From Gemmatimonadaceae bacterium (GTDB lineage Bacteria; Gemmatimonadota; Gemmatimonadetes; Gemmatimonadales; Gemmatimonadaceae): a stretch of DNA of 50,970 bases. This document shows positions 8,850 to 17,589 of the stretch, piece by piece; position 1 is the stretch's first letter, and each line of letters starts with the position of its first letter. The stretch is from assembly GCA_025931335.1 (NCBI GenBank), contig JAICNG010000019.1, forward strand, positions 1 to 50,970, in the 5' to 3' direction. The notes beneath the pieces are model-generated. The model was not told the origin of the DNA, made no database searches, and was given only the letters and a program-made list of their open reading frames with translations. Position numbers and translations under genes: made by a program.

Positions 8850-10340
8850 TTAGCGAAGGGGGCGGCCGACCGCGTTCTCGAGCGCGGCCCACGCCTGATG
8901 GTAATCGTAGATGGCTGCAATTCGGTCCTGCTCGGCGCGCTCGAAGCTCGAGCGCGATTCCGCCAGCTCGACGAACGTCGCCGCGCCCACGCGATACCGC
9001 TCCTCGGTGAGACGCAGCTCCTCGCGCGCCTTGGTCGCGTTCTGCTCCTGCACTTCGCTTGCGCGCACCGCGGTGATGAGCGTGTAGTACGCCGCGCTCA
9101 CGTCCGCCGTCAGGCGCAGCTCGTGCTGGCGCACCTGATAGCGTGCATCATCGCGGGTGGCCTGCGCAACCTGCACGCGCTGCTCGCGTGCGAACCCATC
9201 GAACAGCGGAAGGGAGACGCGCGCCTGGACACTGAACGGCTGCCGCGTGAAATCGAAGGGGAACCGGTCGTTCTCCCGGCGAATCGCTTCCTCATCCGCC
9301 GGACTGAACTGGAATTCGCTGTTGCAGAAGCCCGTGATCGGGCTCAGGCCAGCCCCCTGGCGAATCGAGTCGGTCGTGAAGCACTGGGCGCGCCCCTCGA
9401 GGACCTGGGATCGCTGCCCCTCGACCAGGAAGCGGTCGTTGGTGTACTGCTGCGTGTACCCGCCCCAGCCGGTGCTGAGGCTGAGCGTCGGGAGATACTG
9501 GGATTGCGCGCGGCGCACATCGAGCGAGGCCACTTTCTCTCGCGAACGGAACGCCCGCAGCGACGGATTCTCCTGGCGCGCGATCCCCATCACCTCATCG
9601 AGCGAGATATTCGGGGCCGTGACCGCGAACTGCGACGTGAGGCGGACGTTCGGTGGCTGCGCGACGCCCATACGCTCGAACAGACGCAGCTTGTCGACTT
9701 CGGCGGTGTTGCGCGCCCGCAGTGCGGCGACCTGCTGCGTGCCGAGGGCCACTTCGGCGCGCGTGACGTCGAGCTGCGTGCCGGAGCCGACGGCCGCGCG
9801 GGCGCGAGCGAGCTCGAGCTGCACTTCGGCGGTGCGTGTCAGCGTGTCCTGAAGGATGGCCTGGGCCTCGGACTTGAGCGCCGCGAGGTAGTCCTGTTTT
9901 ACCAGCGCACGCAGCGTGTGACTCGAGCCGGCGATATCGGCTTCGACCGCGTCGCGACGCGCCGACTCCAGCCTGGGCGTGATGAACGTGGCCGGCCCAA
10001 TGTCGTACTGCAGGCCGAGCCAGTACGAGGACTGGTAGACGTCGGAGCTGGTGCTGAAGTTCAGCCCCTGGAAGGGCTGTGAGCCCTCCTTCCGGTACTC
10101 GCTGCTGAAGGACAGGCTCGCGCTCGGCAACAGGGCGCCGTACGCCGCGCGGACGGAGGCGCTGGCGGCGCGGCGATCGTTGACGAGCTGGAGGTGCTGC
10201 GGATTATTGCGCTGGGCGAGCGCGATCGCCTCGTCAAGCGTGAGCAGGGCGCTCCGCGTCGTGTCAACGGCCTGCGCGGCCGCGGACACGGGCAAAAGGG
10301 CACTGCCGAGCGCGAGCGCGACGAGCACGGTGAATCGCAT
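8850..10340 (-). CDS. TolC-family outer membrane efflux protein
   Basis: 496 residues with a cleavable signal peptide (about 1-23, ending AAAQA). Two outer-membrane efflux repeats follow (about 35-225 and 250-490) with the typical long Ala/Arg/Glu-rich helices. The motif LTLDEAIALAQRNNP at about residue 33 is characteristic of the family. A central insertion of about 60 residues (about 305-365) contains two cysteines. It is the first gene of the efflux operon, with a GAGG ribosome site, and lies just downstream of a strong terminator, so the operon promoter should be between 10341 and 10424. By family it forms the trimeric exit duct. Confidence 0.95.
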   Translation of the reverse strand: MRFTVLVALALGSALLPVSAAAQAVDTTRSALLTLDEAIALAQRNNPQHLQLVNDRRAASASVRAAYGALLPSASLSFSSEYRKEGSQPFQGLNFSTSSDVYQSSYWLGLQYDIGPATFITPRLESARRDAVEADIAGSSHTLRALVKQDYLAALKSEAQAILQDTLTRTAEVQLELARARAAVGSGTQLDVTRAEVALGTQQVAALRARNTAEVDKLRLFERMGVAQPPNVRLTSQFAVTAPNISLDEVMGIARQENPSLRAFRSREKVASLDVRRAQSQYLPTLSLSTGWGGYTQQYTNDRFLVEGQRSQVLEGRAQCFTTDSIRQGAGLSPITGFCNSEFQFSPADEEAIRRENDRFPFDFTRQPFSVQARVSLPLFDGFAREQRVQVAQATRDDARYQVRQHELRLTADVSAAYYTLITAVRASEVQEQNATKAREELRLTEERYRVGAATFVELAESRSSFERAEQDRIAAIYDYHQAWAALENAVGRPLR

Positions 10341-10424
10341 CGGGGGGAACCTCGGAGGAAGGACGTCTGAGCGTACGGGATGCTGCGGCGAGGGGTTTCA
10401 CCGGCGGGCGCAGGATCGCAAAAA

Positions 10425-10456
10425 CGAAAAAGCCCCGCGGCAGCGGGGCTTTTTCG
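10425..10456 (-). terminator. Rho-independent terminator, bidirectional
   Basis: A perfect 14-base stem (10425-10438 with 10443-10456), a GGCA loop and A-run/T-run flanks that work in both directions. It lies 16 bases past the stop of the gene at 10472-11149 and upstream of the TolC-like gene, separating the two minus-strand units. Confidence 0.95.
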
Positions 10457-10471
10457 TCTCCGGGCTGGCGA

Positions 10472-11149
10472 TCAGCGAGGAGGATCGTCCCGTGTCGCGG
10501 TGATCCCGCGGCTCTCGAGCGTGACCTTGAGCACGCGCCCCTGCGCGTCGACCCAGATCCGCCGTGTCGCGCCGTCGGGCTCGGTCATGACATAACGAGT
10601 GGCGGCGATGCGGCTTCCGCTGATGGCCACCGCATCGGCGCCCTCGTTGTCTACGCGCATCGTCACTTGAACGTTGCGTCGCGGCACGACCACGGGCACA
10701 GCGCCCGTCCGCCCCGCGCGAGCGAGGAAGTAGTACTGGTGGAACACGTCGTCGTCGAGAATCAGGGCGCCGTCGGCGACGACGTACTCACGCGCCGACT
10801 CGCCGCGCGGGGTGCGCAGCTGCGCGCTGAAGCGCCCGCGTCCCACGCGTCCCTGAAGCCGCTCCTGCACGTCGGCGCCGACGCTGACCTCCACCTGGTA
10901 GCGCAGGGGCGCGCCGGCGGCGTCAGTCTGGAGTGCTGGCGACAGGCGGCGGTCGGTGTAGACGACCGTCGCGTTGGCGACCAGGACGTCGCCGCCGGGG
11001 TTCGCCGTGCGCCGGATGGCGAATTCCTCGCGACCGATCCGGGTCCCGTTATGCGAAATGGTGAAGCTCCCCTCGTCGACGACCGCAACCTGCGCGGTGG
11101 CCGGAAGGGCGAGTCCCAGAAACGCAATGCCCGCAATGAAATAACGCAT
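10472..11149 (-). CDS. Secreted hypothetical protein
   Basis: 225 residues from the ATG at 11149 (MRYFIAGIAFLGLALPATAQ), a clear signal peptide cleaved after TAQ. An in-frame ATG 18 bases upstream would put extra residues before the signal and is less likely. The mature part is beta-rich with no cysteines or recognisable catalytic motif. Repeated features such as FTISHNGTRIGREEF and RYVMTEPDGATRRIWVD resemble periplasmic all-beta families of the DUF3108/DUF6134 kind, but I cannot assign one. A -10-like TATCAT lies 6 bases before the ATG, suggesting a leaderless transcript, and a strong terminator follows the stop. It is therefore probably monocistronic. Confidence 0.85.
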   Translation of the reverse strand: MRYFIAGIAFLGLALPATAQVAVVDEGSFTISHNGTRIGREEFAIRRTANPGGDVLVANATVVYTDRRLSPALQTDAAGAPLRYQVEVSVGADVQERLQGRVGRGRFSAQLRTPRGESAREYVVADGALILDDDVFHQYYFLARAGRTGAVPVVVPRRNVQVTMRVDNEGADAVAISGSRIAATRYVMTEPDGATRRIWVDAQGRVLKVTLESRGITATRDDPPR

Positions 11150-11185
11150 GATGGTATGATACCCCACGGGCTGGTCTCGGTTCAG
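11150..11185 (-). promoter_or_regulatory. Putative promoter giving a leaderless transcript
   Basis: On the minus strand TATCAT occupies 11161-11156 and the ATG follows after 6 bases, so transcription would start at or next to the start codon. The -35 is weak (CTGAAC at 11185-11180, 18-base spacer). The -10 lies inside the small palindrome GGTATCATACC. No Shine-Dalgarno is present. Confidence 0.45.
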
Positions 11186-11934
11186 GCTTCAGGGGCCGGC
11201 GCGAGGAAGATCCGTTCGCTGATACGCTCGCGGAAGCGCTCGTACAGCGCCTGTCCCTTCGCCGACGAGGCGAGCGACGGCCTCCCGATCGATCCGGGAC
11301 TCCCTTTCGGGACGCGCAGCGAACCACGCCGGTAACGTCGCATCGACTCGCGCGACATCATATAATCCTGCGCCAGATCGACGCGTACGAGCTCAGGCGC
11401 GAGAAACAGCAAGAGGGATGTATCGACCTCGTCACCATGCATGTGCTCCGCCTGTCCTTCGAGGAGGTCGGCGACGTTAATGGCGTAGATATCTACCACC
11501 CGAACGCGCGCGACCGATGTGATCACGGTCGCCAACGCCTCCTGGTGGGGGTCGTGCTCGTGGGCGGTGAGCAGGATGAACTCCCGGAAGCCCGTCGCCT
11601 CCCACGACGCGAGCAGGTCGTTGAGCATACGGTGCAGCGTCTTCTTGCGCACGGAGGCATTCCCGGCGAACGCCCGTTCGGTGACGACGTTCACCCCGTA
11701 TTCGACCGTCGGAGCGCGCAGCACGCCGTACTCGGCCGACAGGTCATCGGCGAGACGCTCGGCGATGATGGTCGCGGTGCCGATGGGCAGATGCGGGCCG
11801 TGCTGTTCGCATGTTCCCACCGGTACGATGAGTCGGGGATCTTCGGCGAGAATCGCCGCGACCTGAGCGGGAGTCATCTCTTTGAGCCGGCGCGGCGTCG
11901 ACGCGGCGGTGGGGAGGGGGACGGTCATTTCCAT
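11182..11934 (-). CDS. Creatininase-family protein with altered metal site
   Basis: About 250 residues from the ATG at 11934 (MEMTVPLP); the ATG at 11928 is equally possible. The family signature is clear near residues 37-56: VGTCEQHGPHLPIGTATIIAE. In classical creatininases and MftE-type amidohydrolases this reads EQHGPHLPLGTDT, with Glu, His and Asp binding metal. Here the Asp is Ala (codon GCG). The usual NGHGGN loop is replaced by TAHEHDPH, while the later HxGE motif (HGDEVDTSLLLFLAPELV) is kept. It may have a rearranged site, bind one metal, or be non-hydrolytic. It diverges from the kinase gene, overlapping or nearly so at the 5' ends. Confidence 0.88.
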   Translation of the reverse strand: MEMTVPLPTAASTPRRLKEMTPAQVAAILAEDPRLIVPVGTCEQHGPHLPIGTATIIAERLADDLSAEYGVLRAPTVEYGVNVVTERAFAGNASVRKKTLHRMLNDLLASWEATGFREFILLTAHEHDPHQEALATVITSVARVRVVDIYAINVADLLEGQAEHMHGDEVDTSLLLFLAPELVRVDLAQDYMMSRESMRRYRRGSLRVPKGSPGSIGRPSLASSAKGQALYERFRERISERIFLAPAPEA

Positions 11935-14900
11935 CGGTGAGGAAGTCCAACCAGAACGGCCCGCGCGCCTGACCGGCCTCGCGGCGGCGCGCGCCTGGAC
12001 GTTGATGGTCGCCGCCGCGCTGCTGACCGCAGCGTTGTGGCTCCGCACGCCCGACGTACGGTACCTCGCTCCGGCGGCCATCGCCACCGTGGTGGCGGGG
12101 GTCCTGCTCGCCTTCGTGCCGCGACCGCTCCGCTCCTGGGGCGTGGCGACGGTGCTCGTGCTCGCGGTGTTCTGTGTCGCGGGCGCGATCTCCCAGCGCG
12201 AGCTGGCCCGGATCGAGCACGACTGGGAGCGCTACCGGAGTGAGCGGATCAGCCGCGGTGCCGAGCGTCTCGATCGCACGCTCGACAGCATCGAAGGCGC
12301 TTTGGCGCGGCGAGCGCAAACGGCGCTCGAGGCCCCTGTCGACACCGCCCGCGCGTTCGCGCACCTCGAGCGACTCGTCGCCGATGAGGGCGCGCAAACG
12401 GTGGCGGTGTACCATGCCGGCCGACCCCTCGCGTGGGCCGGACGATCGCGCGTGCGCACCGATTCCGTCGCCGGCGCCGGCGGGGTGATCTTCACCCCGT
12501 TTTACGTCACCCTGTACGCCTCCGCCGAGCGGGGGGAGCGGCGCGCCGTCGCCGCCGCGCTGGTTCACGCCGAGCCGCCCGCGGACCGGCTCGCGCATGC
12601 CGTCGACGAGCCGCTGGCGGCGCGGTCCGGGCTGCACGGGTTTCAATTCGCGCTTCCGACCGTTCGGGAGCTCGCGGAAAGCGCGCCGTACGTGGGCCGG
12701 GGCGGCGATACGCTCTTTCGCGTGCGGCCGCGCGTGCCGGCTCAGGGAGAGGCGGCGCTCATCGCCCTCGACCGCACACGCGAGCGGGGTGCGATCATGC
12801 TCGCCCTCGCGATCGTGCTCCTCCTGGCCGCGTCGTGGGCCCGGCTCCGCACGCTGGCGTGGCGGCTGGGGACGCTCGGCATCGCGCTCGCCTGCGTGGG
12901 GCTGGTCCCGTTAGGCACGTTCTCGAGCGACACCTCGCTGTTCGACCCCACCGTCTACTCGGCGACGCTCGGTGGGCCGTTCACGGCCAGCGTTGGCGCG
13001 CTCGCGCTCTCGAGCGCGATCCTCCTGTTGGCGCTCCTCACGGTGTTGCGGTCCCGGGCGCGTGCCTCGTGGCGCGTGGCCGCGATGCTGATCGTGGCGC
13101 TGGTGATGTCGCTCGGGCCCTTCCTGCTGCGGGACCTCGCGCGCGGCGTCACCGTGCCGACATCGGGAATCACGCTCGGCCTGTGGCTCTCGTGGCAGGT
13201 CGCGCTCTTCCTCGCCGCAGCGGCGCTGCTGCTCGGAGGCGCGGCGGCCGGCGGTGCCGTGCTCGGCGCGAACCGCGGGCTTCACCCCGCGATCGCACCG
13301 GCCCTCGCCGCGCTCGCCGCCCTCATTGGCCCGGTCGTGTGGGATGCTCCGGGCCGCTGGCCCGGGTGGTACCCCATCCTGTGGATCGCCGCGATCGGGG
13401 CGCTCGCGCTCACGCGCAGACACGTCGCGTTCATCGTCACCGCCGCCACAGTGGCCGCGTTCGGAGCGGCCACGCTCACGTGGGGAGCCGGCGTACGCGG
13501 GCGCGTTGCCCTGGCGAACGATGACGTCGGTGACCTCGCGACGCCCGATCCATACCCCGTGGCGCTGCTCGAGCGCCTCGCCGACTCCATCGAGATGAAT
13601 CCCCCGGCGCTCACCGAAGCGGAGCTGTTACGGCGGTTCGTTCGCTCGGACCTCGCGGGGGCCGGATATCCGGTGTCGCTCTCGAGCTGGCTGCCGGACG
13701 GATTTCCCGGCGCGGTGCTGTCGCTCACGCCGATCGATGTCGACCAGCGTGAGGTTGGGCCGGTCGTCACCGATGCGCGCCGTCGCGGCGCGCGTGTGGT
13801 GCGACTGGTGCCGTCCACGCCCGGAACGAACACGATTCTCGCCGTGCCTCACGAGGGGGGAACGATCACGGCGGTCGTCGTCCAGCCGCGAACGCGTCTC
13901 ATTCCCGACGATCCGTTCTACGTGCTCCTCGGGCTGGCGCCGCGCGAGCGTGGGGAGCCCCCCTATTCGCTCGCGCTCACCGATGTCGACACGCGAACGC
14001 CGCTTCCTCCGGCAGGCGAAACGCACTGGTCCCGGGACGCCTACGAGCTGCATGGCGACCGGATCATCGCGACGCCGAACGGGCCGGCGCGTGCGCACAT
14101 CGAGGTCGAGCTGCGTCCCCTCGACCTGCTGCTGCAACGCGGAACGCTCGTCGTCCTGTTCGATCTCGTGTTGTTGCTCGGGCTGTGGACCCTCAGTGTC
14201 ATCCCCGGAGGCGCGTTCGGGCGCTGGCTTCGCGCGCGCCGGCGGAGCTGGTCGCGATCCTACCGCGCGCGCCTCACCGTCGCCCTGTTTCTGTTCTTCG
14301 TGATTCCTGCCGGGGTGTTCGCGCTCTGGAGCTACCGGCGCCTCCAGGACGAAGTGCGTCACTCGCGCGAGCTGCTCGTGCGCGAGACGCTGCGCGCAGG
14401 CGCGGTCGCCGAGGACCTCGAGAAGCTCGAGGAGATCGGCGACCGGTTGCAGACGCCGCTCTTCCTCTATCGGGACGGTGCGCTGCGCCGTGCCAGCGCG
14501 GCGCTCCATGAGTCGCTGGCCGCGTTCGGGCGGTTCCTGCCCCGTGATGTACATCGTGCGCTGAGCCTCGGAGGGGAGGTCAACGCGAGCGAGGTGCTGT
14601 CGGTGGGAGGCGTCTCGACGCTCATCGGGTATCGTCTGGCCGCCGGCCTGTCGAGCGAGCGGGACGTGCTGGCGGCGCCGGCGCGCGGCGGCGAGGCGCT
14701 GCTGGAGCGGCGCCGACGCGATCTGGGGGTGCTCGTGATGTTCGCGACGGTGCTCGGTGCGCTGGGCGCGTTGTGGCTGAGCGGAGTGGCCGCGCGCTCG
14801 CTTGCGCAGCCGATAGGATCGCTTCAGGGCGCGGCACTCGCGATCGCCGGTGGTGACCGCGAGCCGCAGCTCGCTGGCGCGCCGCCGGAGGAGTTCGTGC

Positions 14901-15985
14901 CCGTGTTCTCCGCGTTTCGCCGCATGGCCGGCGATCTCGGGGAGAGCCGGGCCGCGCTCGAGGAGACCCAACGTCGCATTGCGGCGATTCTGCGGAACGT
15001 CGCCAGCGGCGTGATTGCCGTGGACCGGTCGCTCATCGTGACCCTGGCGAATCCGGCGGCCGACGCCCTGCTCGACCGCGCCATCCCCCCGGCGACCCTG
15101 CTCGAGGATGTCGCCCCCGACCAGCTCGTTGCTCGCGTGCGCGCGTTCCTCGACCACGCGGCCGACGAGGAAGAATTCGACGCGACGCTCGGCGAACGGC
15201 AGCTCCATGTTCGGCTCACGAGGCTCACCGGCGGTGTGGGAGGGGCCGTCATCACGCTGGATGACGTCACCGATCTCGCGCGCGCCCAACGAGTGCTGGC
15301 GTGGGGGGAAATGGCGCGTCAGGTCGCGCACGAGATCAAGAACCCGCTCACGCCGATTCGATTGGGGGTGCAGCACCTGCGCCGCGCGCGCGCGGATGCG
15401 CGAGCGGACTTCGACGACATTCTGGATCGCAACGTCGCCCGCATCCTCGCCGAGATCGACCGCCTGGATGAGATCGCGCGCAGCTTCAGCCGCTATGGCA
15501 CCGCACCGGCCGAGCGGCTCGCCGCGGAGCCGACGGACGTCGCGGCGGTGGTGCGGGATGTCGTGGAGCTCGAGCGACTGGGCCGCGACGCGATCGAGTG
15601 GCGTGCGAGCGGCGTCGACTCGCCGGCCATGGCGCTCGCGCGTGAGGACGAGCTCCGCGAGGTGCTGATCAACCTGCTCGAGAACGCCCGGCTCGCCCGC
15701 GCGCGTGAAGTGGAGATGCGGGTGAGCGTCGACCGCGACCACGTGCGGGTCGACGTCGAGGATGACGGCCATGGGATTGCCGCCGATGTGCTGCCGCGCA
15801 TCTTCGAGCCGCACTTCTCGACGCGAACGAGCGGGAGCGGGTTGGGCCTCGCCATCAGCCGTCAACTCCTCGAGGGGTGGGGTGGCACGATTCGCATCGA
15901 GAGCAGCGGGGGCGGGGGAGCGGTCGTGCGAGTCCTGCTTCGCCGTCCGAGTGAAACGAGCGCCGGGAAGGGCGCGTACGGTTGA
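11909..15985 (+). CDS. Very large NtrY-like membrane sensor histidine kinase
   Basis: About 1358 residues. The start is uncertain: GTG 11909 is chosen because ATG 12005 would cut into the first helix, and TTG 11882 is also open. The N-terminus has three hydrophobic helices, a possible extracytoplasmic sensor (about 95-265), then a large block of helices (about 270-500). A second extracytoplasmic segment (about 510-710) follows, then helices near 740 and 790 and another near 930. After that come a HAMP linker, a PAS-like domain (about 1015-1090), HisKA with phospho-acceptor His1141 in VAHEIKNPLTPIRL, and an ATPase domain (LINLLENA, DDGHGI, FEPHFSTR, GSGLGLAIS). HEIKNPLTPI is typical of NtrY. 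No regulator gene is adjacent. The NtrC-family regulator at 25427 is a plausible but unproven partner. Confidence 0.9.
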   Translation: MGRGTVISIGEEVQPERPARLTGLAAARAWTLMVAAALLTAALWLRTPDVRYLAPAAIATVVAGVLLAFVPRPLRSWGVATVLVLAVFCVAGAISQRELARIEHDWERYRSERISRGAERLDRTLDSIEGALARRAQTALEAPVDTARAFAHLERLVADEGAQTVAVYHAGRPLAWAGRSRVRTDSVAGAGGVIFTPFYVTLYASAERGERRAVAAALVHAEPPADRLAHAVDEPLAARSGLHGFQFALPTVRELAESAPYVGRGGDTLFRVRPRVPAQGEAALIALDRTRERGAIMLALAIVLLLAASWARLRTLAWRLGTLGIALACVGLVPLGTFSSDTSLFDPTVYSATLGGPFTASVGALALSSAILLLALLTVLRSRARASWRVAAMLIVALVMSLGPFLLRDLARGVTVPTSGITLGLWLSWQVALFLAAAALLLGGAAAGGAVLGANRGLHPAIAPALAALAALIGPVVWDAPGRWPGWYPILWIAAIGALALTRRHVAFIVTAATVAAFGAATLTWGAGVRGRVALANDDVGDLATPDPYPVALLERLADSIEMNPPALTEAELLRRFVRSDLAGAGYPVSLSSWLPDGFPGAVLSLTPIDVDQREVGPVVTDARRRGARVVRLVPSTPGTNTILAVPHEGGTITAVVVQPRTRLIPDDPFYVLLGLAPRERGEPPYSLALTDVDTRTPLPPAGETHWSRDAYELHGDRIIATPNGPARAHIEVELRPLDLLLQRGTLVVLFDLVLLLGLWTLSVIPGGAFGRWLRARRRSWSRSYRARLTVALFLFFVIPAGVFALWSYRRLQDEVRHSRELLVRETLRAGAVAEDLEKLEEIGDRLQTPLFLYRDGALRRASAALHESLAAFGRFLPRDVHRALSLGGEVNASEVLSVGGVSTLIGYRLAAGLSSERDVLAAPARGGEALLERRRRDLGVLVMFATVLGALGALWLSGVAARSLAQPIGSLQGAALAIAGGDREPQLAGAPPEEFVPVFSAFRRMAGDLGESRAALEETQRRIAAILRNVASGVIAVDRSLIVTLANPAADALLDRAIPPATLLEDVAPDQLVARVRAFLDHAADEEEFDATLGERQLHVRLTRLTGGVGGAVITLDDVTDLARAQRVLAWGEMARQVAHEIKNPLTPIRLGVQHLRRARADARADFDDILDRNVARILAEIDRLDEIARSFSRYGTAPAERLAAEPTDVAAVVRDVVELERLGRDAIEWRASGVDSPAMALAREDELREVLINLLENARLARAREVEMRVSVDRDHVRVDVEDDGHGIAADVLPRIFEPHFSTRTSGSGLGLAISRQLLEGWGGTIRIESSGGGGAVVRVLLRRPSETSAGKGAYG

Positions 15986-16015
15986 CAGGATCAACGTTCT
16001 CACCAGGAGTCGCCC

Positions 16016-16297
16016 GTGATCGAACTACTTGCCACCGTGAGCGCGGTCGTGGTATCCGCGTTGGCTTTCGTCCAGTCGCGCCTCTACGTGAGGCGCCGTC
16101 TTCAGTTCGTCGACGCGGTGCACTCGCCGGCCGCGCCGTTCATCGCGGGCGGTCTCGCCCTCGCGCTGGCCACGCCGATCGTCTGGATCGTGCCGTTCGT
16201 CGGATTCGGCTCCGCGCTGCTGTTCGGTGCGGCGGTGGGATTCGGGGTCGCGCGGGGAGCGAGGGACGTTCGAAAGCGGCTGCCGCACGGGTCCTGA
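16016..16297 (+). CDS. Small membrane protein, unknown function
   Basis: 93 residues from a GTG with a good Shine-Dalgarno (AGGAG, 7 bases upstream). One hydrophobic helix at the N-terminus (about 3-20) is followed by a basic segment RLYVRRRLQF. Two more helices lie at about 42-60 and 64-80, and the tail is basic. No conserved motif is recognised. It follows the kinase by 30 bases on the same strand and is probably co-transcribed with it. Repeat element B starts right after its stop. Confidence 0.75.
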   Translation: MIELLATVSAVVVSALAFVQSRLYVRRRLQFVDAVHSPAAPFIAGGLALALATPIVWIVPFVGFGSALLFGAAVGFGVARGARDVRKRLPHGS

Positions 16298-16299
16298 AC

Positions 16300-16379
16300 G
16301 GCGGGGCCAAGGGTCAGGGGGCCAGGGGTCGGCAACGTCTTCTCACTTCTGACGCCCGACCTTTGGCCCCTGACGCCTT
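16300..16379. repeat. Stop-proximal inverted repeat, element B (heptamer units)
   Basis: Starts 2-5 bases after the stop of the small membrane protein. The left arm (core 16313-16339) and right arm (core 16351-16374) are inverted copies with a few bulges around an 11-base loop. Units are of the GGGTCAG / GGGCCAG type at 7-base spacing. It ends about 6 bases before the -35 box of pnuC. Confidence 0.8.
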
Positions 16380-16384
16380 CCGCG

Positions 16385-16415
16385 TTGACCCTGGAGCGCG
16401 CCGGCGCGGTACATT
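16385..16415 (+). promoter_or_regulatory. Putative promoter of pnuC, leaderless
   Basis: TTGACC at 16385-16390, a 19-base spacer, and TACATT at 16410-16415. The GTG start of pnuC is 6 bases after the -10, so the mRNA would begin at the start codon. The spacer is longer than ideal. No Shine-Dalgarno is visible. Confidence 0.45.
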
Positions 16416-16421
16416 GCCCGA

Positions 16422-17009
16422 GTGATTTCCCCTCTCGAGGCCGCCGCGGTCCTGTTCGGTATCGCGTCCGTGTTCCTCAGCGCCCGGCAGAACGTGTGGA
16501 ACTGGCCGCTGGGGATCATCAACGTCGCTCTCTACATCGTCATCTTCTACCGCGCGGAGCTCTATGCGAACATGGGGCTCCAGGTGGTCTACGTCGTCCT
16601 GGCGGCGTACGGATGGTGGCACTGGCTGCACGGCGGCGCCAACCATGGGGTCCTGCGCGTTTCGCGCGTCTCAGCGCGTGAAGCGGTCCTCCTCGCGATC
16701 GCCTTCGTCGTCGGCACGATTGCGGTTTCCACGCTCCTCGCCCGCACGACTGGCGCGTCGCTTCCCGTCGCCGACTCCGCTCTCACGGCGGCCAGCCTCG
16801 TGGCGCAGTACATGATGACGCGCAAGTACGTGGAGTGCTGGCTTGTCTGGATCGTGGCCGACGTGGGATACGTGGCGATGTTCATCTACACATCGCTGTG
16901 GCTGACCGCGGGGCTTTATCTCGTGTTCTGTGTGCTGGCGGTGGTGGGCTGGCGCCAGTGGCGGGCGTCGCTACGTGAGCAGCGCGCGTCGGACCGAGCG
17001 TTCGCGTGA
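16422..17009 (+). CDS. pnuC: PnuC-family nicotinamide riboside transporter
   Basis: 195 residues with about seven or eight short hydrophobic helices and a basic C-terminus. Family hallmarks include QNVWNWPLGIINVALYIVIFY near residue 25, YGWWHW near 63, and the second-half motif KYVECWLVWIVADVGYVAMF near 135. By family it carries nicotinamide riboside across the inner membrane by facilitated diffusion, and phosphorylation inside the cell traps it. The next gene encodes such a kinase and overlaps it by GTGA, which supports this substrate over thiamine (the PnuT branch). No TPP or NAD riboswitch fold was noticed in the short upstream region. Confidence 0.9.
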   Translation: MISPLEAAAVLFGIASVFLSARQNVWNWPLGIINVALYIVIFYRAELYANMGLQVVYVVLAAYGWWHWLHGGANHGVLRVSRVSAREAVLLAIAFVVGTIAVSTLLARTTGASLPVADSALTAASLVAQYMMTRKYVECWLVWIVADVGYVAMFIYTSLWLTAGLYLVFCVLAVVGWRQWRASLREQRASDRAFA

Positions 17010-17539
17010 GGGGCGATGGCGTGCGACGGGTGACGGTGACCGGATCGGAGTCGACCGGGAAGACGTCGCTGGCGCGCGGGCTCGCACAGCGGTTCCGCAC
17101 GCTCTGGGTGCCCGAGTTCTCGCGCGAGTACGCGATGCAGAAGGCCGCCGCGCTCGATGCGTCCGACGTCGAGCCGATCGCGCACGGACAGATACGACTC
17201 GAGGACGAGGTGCTGGCTCGCGCGAGCGGCGTGGTGATTCTCGACACCGACCTCGTGAGCACCGTGGTGTATGCGGAGCACTACTACGGCAGCTGCCCGC
17301 CGTGGGTGTACGACGCCGCGCGCGAGCGCCTCGCCGACCTCTACCTGCTCTGCGACATCGATGCACCCTGGGTCGCGGATCCGGTGCGCGACCGCCCGCA
17401 TGCGCGCGCGGAGATTCACGCCGCGTTCACCGCGCAATTGGAGCGGTACGGCGCCCCGTGCGTCATCATCCGAGGAGACTGGGCGATGCGCGAGGCGAGT
17501 GCGGTCGCGGCGGTGGAGGAGCTGCTGAGTCGCAAATGA
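17006..17539 (+). CDS. NadR-type ribosylnicotinamide kinase (P-loop ATPase)
   Basis: 177 residues from a GTG overlapping the pnuC stop (GTGA). Near the N-terminus is the P-loop GSESTGKTSLA, typical of the NadR C-terminal kinase domain. VPEFSREYA follows at about 36-44, and the DTDLVSTVVYAEHYYG segment (about 75-90) matches the NadR nucleotide/riboside-binding region. YLLCDIDAPWVADPVRDRP follows at about 112-130. The N-terminal adenylyltransferase and HTH domains of enterobacterial NadR are missing, so this is a stand-alone kinase. It should convert nicotinamide riboside to NMN in the cytoplasm, trapping the PnuC substrate. Confidence 0.88.
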   Translation: MRGDGVRRVTVTGSESTGKTSLARGLAQRFRTLWVPEFSREYAMQKAAALDASDVEPIAHGQIRLEDEVLARASGVVILDTDLVSTVVYAEHYYGSCPPWVYDAARERLADLYLLCDIDAPWVADPVRDRPHARAEIHAAFTAQLERYGAPCVIIRGDWAMREASAVAAVEELLSRK

Positions 17540-17589
17540 CGAGCATCGGGTGCGAAGCGGGGGTCGCGCGTTATCTTTCCGAGACCGCC

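Noticed and set aside
13628-16003. Open frame of 791 codons antisense to the histidine kinase
   Set aside because: Its product is Arg/Ala/His-rich with no domain, while the sense frame has complete kinase motifs. Long antisense frames are expected at this GC content.
16298-16421. TPP or NAD riboswitch upstream of pnuC
   Set aside because: The region is filled by inverted repeat B and a promoter whose -10 lies 6 bases before the start codon. No THI-box or other aptamer core was recognisable.
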